Assembly (NCBI RefSeq): GCF_043876835.1
Contig: NZ_JBAWJZ010000003.1
Coordinates: forward strand, 62,001-126,000
DNA length: 64,000 bases
Direction of reading: 5' to 3'
Origin: Yeosuana sp043876835
GTDB taxonomy: Bacteria; Bacteroidota; Bacteroidia; Flavobacteriales; Flavobacteriaceae
Below, one piece after another: positions 34,381 to 40,705 of the stretch. The notes beneath the pieces are model-generated. The model worked only from the letters and a program-made list of their open reading frames with translations. It did not search any database and was not told where the DNA came from. Position numbers and translations under genes: made by a program. Positions within the stretch are counted from its first letter, which is position 1. The number at the start of each line of letters is the position of its first letter.

Positions 34381-35526
34381 TTATTTAAATCTTGCAATTG
34401 CCTCTTCTAAAACTTCAGTGGTTGCACATAAAGAAAAACGAATATAGCCTTCTCCTTTACTTCCAAAAATAGTTCCTGGAGTTATGAATATATGATTATT
34501 ATAAAGTACTGAATCTATAAATTCTTCTGATTTTAAACCTGATGGTAATTTTGCCCAAACAAATAATCCTGTTGCTTCTCTATCATAGGTACAATTTAAG
34601 GTATCTGCTAACTGCCACACCAAATCTCTGCGTTGCTTATAAACACTGTTTAAAGTAGAGAACCACATTTTTGTACACTTTAAAGCTTCAATGGCTCCTT
34701 TTTGAATTCCATAAAACATTCCGGAATCCATGTTGCTTTTCACTTTTAAAACATTACTTATATGCTTACTGTCTCCAATGACCATTCCTACGCGCCAACC
34801 AGCCATATTAAAAGTCTTACTTAAAGAGTTAAGCTCTAAACAAACTTCTTTTGCTCCAGGAACACTTAAAAGGCTTTGTTGCGTTTCGTTTAAAACAAAA
34901 CTATAAGGATTATCATTTACAATTAAAATGTTATGTTTTTTACCAAAAGCTACTAACTCTTCAAATAAATACTTGCTTGGCATGGCTCCTGTTGGCATAT
35001 GAGGATAGTTTACCCACATAATTTTCACCTTACTTAAATCTTTTTGAGACAAGGCTTTTAAATTTGGTGACCAATTATTTGCGGCATCCAATTCATAAAA
35101 TACAGGTTTAGCACCAACTAATTTGGTAACGGATTCATAAGTCGGGTAACCTGGATTAGGAATTAAAACCTCATCGCCTTCATTTAAATAAGCCATTGAG
35201 ATATGCATGATACCTTCTTTGCTACCCATTAATGGTAAAATCTCATTTGCCGGATTCAACGACACATTAAAGTGATCTTTATAAAATGCTGCCATGGTAT
35301 CTCTCAATTCTGGCAAACCTTGATAGCTCTGATATTTATGTGCATTTGGATCTTGAAGACTATTTGTAATAGCTTCAATTACTTTTTGAGGCGGTGCCAA
35401 ATCTGGGCTTCCAATTCCTAAATTTATAATTGGTTTCCCATTTGCAATAAGCAAATTAACTTCTCTCAATTTTTTTGAGAAATAGTATTCTTCAACAGTA
35501 TGCAATCTGTTAGCTACTTCAATCAT
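34381..35526 (-). CDS. Class I aminotransferase of the aromatic amino-acid operon
   Basis: 381 residues, a PLP fold-type I aminotransferase: NLGIGSPDLAPP at the start, MWVNYPHMPTGAMP, NDNPYSF (PLP-binding Asn and Asp region), SLSKTFNMAGWRVG (Schiff-base Lys) and YIRFSL near the end with the substrate Arg. The location between pheA (ATGA overlap) and tyrA suggests transamination of phenylpyruvate and hydroxyphenylpyruvate or of prephenate. LL-diaminopimelate aminotransferase-like activity is an alternative seen in close relatives. Confidence 0.88.
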   Translation of the reverse strand: MIEVANRLHTVEEYYFSKKLREVNLLIANGKPIINLGIGSPDLAPPQKVIEAITNSLQDPNAHKYQSYQGLPELRDTMAAFYKDHFNVSLNPANEILPLMGSKEGIMHISMAYLNEGDEVLIPNPGYPTYESVTKLVGAKPVFYELDAANNWSPNLKALSQKDLSKVKIMWVNYPHMPTGAMPSKYLFEELVAFGKKHNILIVNDNPYSFVLNETQQSLLSVPGAKEVCLELNSLSKTFNMAGWRVGMVIGDSKHISNVLKVKSNMDSGMFYGIQKGAIEALKCTKMWFSTLNSVYKQRRDLVWQLADTLNCTYDREATGLFVWAKLPSGLKSEEFIDSVLYNNHIFITPGTIFGSKGEGYIRFSLCATTEVLEEAIARFK

Positions 35527-36350
35527 AACTTTGCATTTTTATATTCACCTAATATTTTAAGTCCTTGAGCCATAATATTTAATATTGATTTTGCTTTCAC
35601 AAAATCAGTGTAATTTTCAAAGGTCACGTCAACAAAAAAAGAGTATTTCCAAGGAGTTTCAATAATTGGTAAAGATTGAATTTTTGTTAAATTCAACTTA
35701 CAATCACTCATAACATTTAAAATCGTCGCTAAACTTCCTCTTTTATGATCTGTCTCAAATTTTAAAGAAGCCTTATTAATTTGATCTTCCGGGATTTCTG
35801 AATTTTGTCTTTTTACAATAGCAAACCTTGTTTCATTATGCTTGATGGTTTGAATGCTGTGTGCTAAAATATCCAACTCAAAAATATTTGCAGCCATAAC
35901 ACTTGCAATTGCTCCAATGTTCTTTAACTGGTGCTTATGGATTCTTTCGGCCACTTCTGCTGTATCCTTATCTTCAACCAATTTAACATGTGGATATGCC
36001 TTAAAGAAATCCATACATTGCAACAATGCCATAGGATGCGAATACACTTCTTTGATGTCATTAATATCCTGTCCGGGCAATGCCATTAGGTTATGCTGAA
36101 TATCTAAATAATGCTCTCCAACAACGTGCAAATCATATTTATTTATTAAAGCGTAATTTGGAATGATAGACCCTGCAATAGAATTTTCTAACGCCATAAT
36201 AACGGCATCACTTTCTTTGCTTATTAAGGATTCAACCACCTCATCAAATGTTAAACATTCAATGACTTCAACAGGTTTGTTAAAAAACTCCTGAGACACA
36301 ATGTGATGGAATGATCCTTTTACTCCTTGTATGGCAACTGTTTTTATCAT
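35523..36350 (-). CDS. pheA: Prephenate dehydratase
   Basis: 275 residues. The catalytic domain (about 1-180) has GVKGSFHH, MALENSIAGS and the ETRFAIVKR motif with the essential Thr-Arg-Phe. A C-terminal ACT domain (about 195-270, KRGSLATILNVMSDCKLNLTKIQSLPI ... YSFFVDV) binds Phe for feedback inhibition. It makes phenylpyruvate. It is the first structural gene of the operon; its ATG lies only five bases after the T run of a terminator that forms part of a Phe/Tyr attenuator, so it has both transcriptional and allosteric control. Confidence 0.95.
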   Translation of the reverse strand: MIKTVAIQGVKGSFHHIVSQEFFNKPVEVIECLTFDEVVESLISKESDAVIMALENSIAGSIIPNYALINKYDLHVVGEHYLDIQHNLMALPGQDINDIKEVYSHPMALLQCMDFFKAYPHVKLVEDKDTAEVAERIHKHQLKNIGAIASVMAANIFELDILAHSIQTIKHNETRFAIVKRQNSEIPEDQINKASLKFETDHKRGSLATILNVMSDCKLNLTKIQSLPIIETPWKYSFFVDVTFENYTDFVKAKSILNIMAQGLKILGEYKNAKL

Positions 36351-36354
36351 ATAT

Positions 36355-36382
36355 AAAAAAAGTCCCGATTTCCATCGAGACT
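36355..36382 (-). terminator. Attenuator terminator upstream of pheA
   Basis: On the minus strand AGTCTCGAT (36382-36374) pairs with ATCGGGACT (36369-36361) to give a 9-base-pair stem with one G-U pair, closed by a GGAA (GNRA) tetraloop and followed by six T bases (36360-36355). It lies just before the pheA ATG, where a simple terminator would block the operon, so it must be conditional. Confidence 0.85.
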
Positions 36383-36407
36383 TATATTCAAATTTATTTC
36401 TTATAAA

Positions 36408-36530
36408 TTACACATACAAAGTCTCGATCTCTTTACTAAAAAAGAAATAAAAAAAATTGCTAAAATATGTGTAACCTAATGTTGTTTTCACGTGTTTATT
36501 ATATTGTTTTTCAAAGGTCACATGCAACAT
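36408..36530 (-). CDS. Leader peptide of the aromatic amino-acid operon (Phe/Tyr-rich)
   Basis: A 40-codon frame from ATG 36530 to TAA 36408. A GTG start at 36491 would give 27 codons beginning VKTTLG and is equally possible. Residues 20-32 read YTYFSNFFYFFFS: six Phe and three Tyr within twelve codons (36473-36438). This composition, the position before pheA and the overlapping antiterminator arm are those of an attenuation leader peptide comparable with E. coli PheL. The peptide itself likely has no function. Confidence 0.8.
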   Translation of the reverse strand: MLHVTFEKQYNKHVKTTLGYTYFSNFFYFFFSKEIETLYV

Positions 36531-36697
36531 CCAATTTATAATTCCTGATTTATTAAGAATTCATTACGGATGTTTCATAATGAGTGGCTAAAGTAAATAA
36601 TATTTTAACAAATCAAAATTGTATAAAGATTTTTTTACAATAAATTTAAAAGTTTTAAAGAATTTAAGGCAAAGCTCCAAATAAATTATATAATCAT

Positions 36698-36705
36698 TAT
36701 TTTTG
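36698..36705 (+). promoter_or_regulatory. Candidate -7 element for gldA
   Basis: TATTTTTG matches TAnnTTTG and ends 16 bases before the gldA ATG. A -33 TTTG is not evident. Confidence 0.42.
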
Positions 36706-36721
36706 AACAAATAATTTTAAT

Positions 36722-37618
36722 ATGTCGATAGAAGTAAATGGTGTTTCAAAACTTTACGGAAGCCAAAAAGCTTTAAATAATATATCTTTTAAGGTTTCAA
36801 AACCAGAAATTGTTGGTTTTTTAGGACCAAATGGTGCCGGAAAATCAACTATGATGAAAATTTTGACCACTTTCATCAATGCTTCAGAAGGTTCTATTAA
36901 GGTAAACTCTTTTGATGTTAATGAAGATTCGAAAAATGTTCAAAAAAGTGTAGGCTATTTACCAGAAAATAATCCTTTGTATTTAGACATGTATATTAAA
37001 GAGTATTTAAACTTTAATGCACAGGTTTACAACGTTTCAAAAGAACGCATTAAAGAAGTTATTGAGCTTACTGGATTAACGCCTGAAGTACATAAAAAAA
37101 TAGGACAACTCTCTAAAGGATATCGCCAGCGTGTTGGTTTAGCTTGCGCATTATTGCATGACCCTGATGTTTTAATTCTAGACGAACCCACAACTGGACT
37201 AGACCCAAACCAGTTGGTAGATATAAGAAACTTGATAAAAACTATAGGAAAAACTAAAACTGTGTTTTTATCAACACACATTATGCAGGAAGTGGAAGCT
37301 ATGTGCGACCGCGTGATTATCATTAACAAAGGTGAAATTGTTGCCAATAAAAAATTGCAAGAATTACGTGATGGTGAGGAACAAACCGTTATTGTAGAGT
37401 TTGATTACAGAGTTGAAGATGCCTTTTTAAATAATTTACCTAAAGTCAAGAATGTAATAAATACTCATGGTTTTGTGTATGAAATCACCTTTAAAACGTC
37501 TGAAGATATGCGCCCTCATGTGTTTGATTTTGCACATGATAATAAACTTAAGATTTTACAATTGAATCAGAAAAATGCCAGTTTAGAAAGTTTGTTTAGA
37601 GATTTAACAAGTAAATAA
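36722..37618 (+). CDS. gldA: ABC transporter ATP-binding protein GldA (gliding motility)
   Basis: 298 residues with Walker A (GPNGAGKST), Q loop (GYLPENNPLY), signature (LSKGYRQRVGLA), Walker B (DVLILDEPTTGLD) and the H loop (STHIM). The length and C-terminal ~70-residue regulatory tail agree with GldA, the ATPase that pairs with GldF and GldG in flavobacteria. GldF and GldG are not in this window, which is usual because the genes are unlinked. A generic ABC ATPase remains possible. It is divergent from the pheA attenuator; its stop abuts the stop of the convergent head-GIN gene with no base between. Confidence 0.85.
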   Translation: MSIEVNGVSKLYGSQKALNNISFKVSKPEIVGFLGPNGAGKSTMMKILTTFINASEGSIKVNSFDVNEDSKNVQKSVGYLPENNPLYLDMYIKEYLNFNAQVYNVSKERIKEVIELTGLTPEVHKKIGQLSKGYRQRVGLACALLHDPDVLILDEPTTGLDPNQLVDIRNLIKTIGKTKTVFLSTHIMQEVEAMCDRVIIINKGEIVANKKLQELRDGEEQTVIVEFDYRVEDAFLNNLPKVKNVINTHGFVYEITFKTSEDMRPHVFDFAHDNKLKILQLNQKNASLESLFRDLTSK

Positions 37619-38365
37619 TCATTCAAAAATAAGACGTCCTTTATATTGTTCTTCTACCTCAACAATTGGTGGATGATTAACACAAATAACATCGCCAGTT
37701 CCTGAAATTTTACCTTTTATTTCCTGAATAGGATTCATAATCATATCGTTTGAACTTCTGTTCCATATGTTCACTTTTTGAGCGATAAGATTTCTTCCTT
37801 CAAACCTTGATGCTCCTGCTGCAAAAGTTACATTTAAATTATTTGTATTACCAGAAACATAGCAATTAGATAAATTATTAAACACCACATTGAAACTTAT
37901 GTTATCTAGCTGCAACCTGAAATTCCCAACAGTAAATGTGTCTGGGGCATTATAATCTTCAGACAAAATAGTTAAACTTGGATATGTTAAAACTCCATTT
38001 GAACTTACATCATATTGTGTAGAACTTCTTATCTCGGTTATTTTTGGAGAGGTTACATATACTTTTGTAATGCCATAATCTCTCACATAATTACAGCTGT
38101 TATTATCAGTTAAAATCAATTTGCCATCAACCACAATAGCTTCTACATCGTTCATTAAATTTTTCCCTGTTTCTATCATTACTTTTTGAGTAATACCATC
38201 TTCTATGATTAATTCAACATCACGATTCACCAAAATTTTATCAAAGGCATCTAAACTTATTTCTTCCTGAATTATTTTTCCTGAGGTTTGAAAACAATCG
38301 CCTGCATTTTCACTATTACATGAAAAGAGAAAAAATATGAATACTATGTATATTATTTTTTTCAT
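37619..38365 (-). CDS. Head GIN domain lipoprotein (DUF2807)
   Basis: 248 residues from ATG 38365. A lipoprotein signal (hydrophobic 4-15, FSCNSE with Cys16) is followed by a repetitive beta-helical body of the DUF2807 'auto-transporter adhesin, head GIN' type: FDKILVNRDVELIIEDG, VYVTSPKITEIRSSTQYDV and short turns rich in Asn and Ser. These proteins occur widely in Bacteroidota envelopes; no activity is established. The start overlaps the stop of the upstream PagL-like gene (ATGA), so they are coupled. An upstream in-frame extension runs into that gene and is rejected. Confidence 0.83.
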   Translation of the reverse strand: MKKIIYIVFIFFLFSCNSENAGDCFQTSGKIIQEEISLDAFDKILVNRDVELIIEDGITQKVMIETGKNLMNDVEAIVVDGKLILTDNNSCNYVRDYGITKVYVTSPKITEIRSSTQYDVSSNGVLTYPSLTILSEDYNAPDTFTVGNFRLQLDNISFNVVFNNLSNCYVSGNTNNLNVTFAAGASRFEGRNLIAQKVNIWNRSSNDMIMNPIQEIKGKISGTGDVICVNHPPIVEVEEQYKGRLIFE

Positions 38366-39462
38366 AATCTTACACCAACACCAAATTCGACAGCTTCGGC
38401 TTTGGCCGCATGTGCTTTCAAGGTTAAAGCTCCAAACCACTTATCACCAAAATAGCGTTTCAATCCAACTCTTATATAAGTTCTTCCTTCAAAATCAAAC
38501 GGGTAATACACATAGTAGCCTAATTGGGTTACCAATGATATTCTATTTACAAACAATTCGTGTCCAACAAACAATCCAACTCGCTTATAGTCTTCATCTC
38601 CGCTGGTAGGTTCTTCTGGAAAAGAAACTGACCTGTAATAAATATATTCTTTTAAAAAATTAGAGAAAAACACGTCCGTTCCAAATTGTAAAGCGCTTTT
38701 TTGATTGATACGCTTATCGGCATAAGCAGACACTACATAAAATGGAAATTGCCCACTACCAACTATATCACTTTCATTAATGCCACTTCTAAAAACAAAA
38801 TTATACTTTATAGGCTCTGTAAAATTTTTGTTGATTTCATTACTGTCAGCTACAATAAATTCTGGTTCTTCATTATTTAAATTGTAAGTCACTCCAAGAT
38901 TAAGTGTTATTGAATTAATGCTGGTATTTGGAGCTTTTACGTTAGCGTTTGAATAATGAATCATTGAAAAACCTGCCTGTAAACCAAACTTATCAATAAT
39001 TCGTTCCTTCTTAAAGTTGAGCATAACAAAAGTACTGCTCATAATTTTTGAACCAAAAGCATTGTTGCGGTAGTTGGTTTCTTTGTCGTAAGGATTAGTG
39101 GTTAATGCCAATCCCTGACCTATGCGAAACATTAAATTTCGTTTTAAAAAGTAAAAATTATAATGTGCATACAATGAATAATTATTCCCTAAAACATCAT
39201 TTTTTAAATTCTGATAAGCAAACGAAAAACCATAATCCGGATAGTTAAAACGTTGTTCCCAAGCATTTTTTCCAAATGTTTTTTTGTTGTAACTTAATAT
39301 AACACCTTCTGGATGGCCAGTTATTAAGTGCAGAATATCATTATTGTGTAAAGCAATATTTCCTTTAAAATAATTAATATCAAAATATGAACTTTCCTTA
39401 TTTTCTTGGGAAAAAATTATATTGAACAAAAAACAAAAAACTCCAGTAAGAAATAGCCTCAT
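38362..39462 (-). CDS. PagL-like outer-membrane lipid A deacylase (acyloxyacyl hydrolase family)
   Basis: 366 residues with a signal peptide (about 1-18, ending IIFSQ). The body alternates as an outer-membrane beta-barrel. The segment FGLQAGFSMIHYSNANVKAPN carries the H-x-S-N motif of PagL-type lipid A 3-O-deacylases, with His and Ser as catalytic residues. The protein is about twice as long as gammaproteobacterial PagL; the extra C-terminal ~160 residues form more predicted strands. It may trim lipid A at the cell surface. It is coupled to a downstream head-GIN lipoprotein. Confidence 0.8.
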   Translation of the reverse strand: MRLFLTGVFCFLFNIIFSQENKESSYFDINYFKGNIALHNNDILHLITGHPEGVILSYNKKTFGKNAWEQRFNYPDYGFSFAYQNLKNDVLGNNYSLYAHYNFYFLKRNLMFRIGQGLALTTNPYDKETNYRNNAFGSKIMSSTFVMLNFKKERIIDKFGLQAGFSMIHYSNANVKAPNTSINSITLNLGVTYNLNNEEPEFIVADSNEINKNFTEPIKYNFVFRSGINESDIVGSGQFPFYVVSAYADKRINQKSALQFGTDVFFSNFLKEYIYYRSVSFPEEPTSGDEDYKRVGLFVGHELFVNRISLVTQLGYYVYYPFDFEGRTYIRVGLKRYFGDKWFGALTLKAHAAKAEAVEFGVGVRL

Positions 39463-39498
39463 TAACAGGTTGCTTGTGTCACAAAAATAAGAGATTAA

Positions 39499-40455
39499 TT
39501 AAAATATTTGCGACGCAATAGCTTTTATATTATCACTTTTACCCATTGAATAATAATGCAACACCGGCACACCCGCTTTAAGCAGCTCTTGTGATTGCTT
39601 AACAGCCCATTCTATACCAACCTGACGTACTTGATTGTTGTCTTTGCATTTTTCAACTTCTTGAATTAACGTTTCAGGTATATCAATTTTAAAAACCTGA
39701 GGCAATAATTGTAAATGGCGTTTAACTGCAATAGGTTTTATTCCAGGAATGATTGGCACATTGATTCCTGCTTGTTTAGCTTTTTCAACAAACTCAAAGT
39801 ACTTAGCATTATCAAAAAACATTTGTGTCACCACATAATTGGCTCCGGCATCAACTTTTTCTTTAAGACGTTTTAAATCGGTATTTAATGATGGTGCTTC
39901 TAAATGTTTTTCAGGATAACCAGCAACTCCAATACAAAAATTCGTTTTATAATCAGACTCCACAACATCATGTAAATATTTACCTCTATTTAAATCGCTC
40001 ATTTGTTTTACAAGTTCAGAAGCATAGGTATGTCCTCCTTCAGCTGGTTCAAAATATTGCTGATGTTTCATAGCATCACCACGTAAAGCCATCACATTTT
40101 CAATACCTAAATAATGACAATCCACCAATACGTATTCTGTTTCCTCTTTTGTGAATCCACCACACAATACATGTGGTATAGTATCTACATTGTATTTATG
40201 TTTAATCGCAGCACAAATACCCACTGTGCCAGGACGCATACGCGTAATTTTTCTATCTAAAAGCCCTTGTCCTTTATCAATATACACATATTCTTCTCTA
40301 GAAGTGGTAACATCAATAAAAGGTGGGTTAAACTCCATTAAAGGATCTATGTTATCATATAATTCCTGAATATTTCTTCCCTTTTGAGGTGGTATAATTT
40401 CAAAAGAAAATAATGTTTTTCCGTTGGCTTTTTTTATGTGCTCTGTTACTTTCAT
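39499..40455 (-). CDS. metF: Methylenetetrahydrofolate reductase
   Basis: 318 residues, a TIM-barrel flavoprotein. Recognisable segments are FSFEIIPPQKG, LALRGD-type VMALRGDAMK and AGANYVVTQMFFDNAKYFEFV. It reduces methylene-THF to methyl-THF, the methyl donor for MetH encoded in the same operon. Its ATG overlaps the stop of the small ORF upstream (ATGA at 40455-40452). Expression should follow the SAM riboswitch at 44444-44554. Confidence 0.95.
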   Translation of the reverse strand: MKVTEHIKKANGKTLFSFEIIPPQKGRNIQELYDNIDPLMEFNPPFIDVTTSREEYVYIDKGQGLLDRKITRMRPGTVGICAAIKHKYNVDTIPHVLCGGFTKEETEYVLVDCHYLGIENVMALRGDAMKHQQYFEPAEGGHTYASELVKQMSDLNRGKYLHDVVESDYKTNFCIGVAGYPEKHLEAPSLNTDLKRLKEKVDAGANYVVTQMFFDNAKYFEFVEKAKQAGINVPIIPGIKPIAVKRHLQLLPQVFKIDIPETLIQEVEKCKDNNQVRQVGIEWAVKQSQELLKAGVPVLHYYSMGKSDNIKAIASQIF

Positions 40456-40694
40456 TTACTGATCAGTATCTTTTTTAAATAATCATAATCTTCTTTGTAC
40501 TCCCAATAAATCCATCTTCCATCAACATAATCTGTCAAAATATATTTTTCGCTTATAGATTTTATTCTCGAAATGGGGATAATTTTTTTAGAAAAAGTTT
40601 CTGAAGAAATTGGCTCCATCATTTCTTTGTTTTTACTATACCCATGAGATATGATATAACTACCCAATGTTAATTCTATAAATTTATCTTTCAT
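40452..40694 (-). CDS. 80-residue protein of unknown function inside the metH-metF operon
   Basis: 80 residues, soluble, no signal peptide, rich in Ile, Lys and Tyr (for example YILTDYVDGRWIYWEYKEDYDYL). It starts 11 bases after metH and overlaps metF by four bases, so it is clearly translated as part of the operon if at all. I recognise no family. The WIYWEY segment with many aromatic residues suggests a small beta-sheet protein. It may be a late insertion or a small partner of methionine synthesis; nothing more can be said. Confidence 0.65.
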   Translation of the reverse strand: MKDKFIELTLGSYIISHGYSKNKEMMEPISSETFSKKIIPISRIKSISEKYILTDYVDGRWIYWEYKEDYDYLKKILISK

Positions 40695-40705
40695 TATATA
40701 TACTT

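Larger units (their letters stand above)
36355..36530 (-). promoter_or_regulatory. Phenylalanine/tyrosine transcription attenuator (leader region)
   Basis: The region holds a leader ORF dense in Phe and Tyr codons, an antiterminator arm and a conditional terminator. The arm ATCGAGACT at 36428-36420 lies within the leader ORF just after the Phe codons, and is an exact 9-base complement of AGTCTCGAT at 36382-36374, the 5' arm of the terminator. The competing 3' arm pairs with one G-U, so the antiterminator is slightly the stronger helix. A ribosome stalled at the aromatic codons would leave the arm free; one reaching the stop at 36408 would cover it and permit termination. The logic matches enterobacterial pheA attenuation. 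Confidence 0.82.

Noticed and set aside
37619..38440. Longer head-GIN protein starting at 38440
   Set aside because: The first 25 residues read through the coding region of the PagL-like gene and lack a signal; the ATG at 38365 opens a clear lipoprotein signal peptide.
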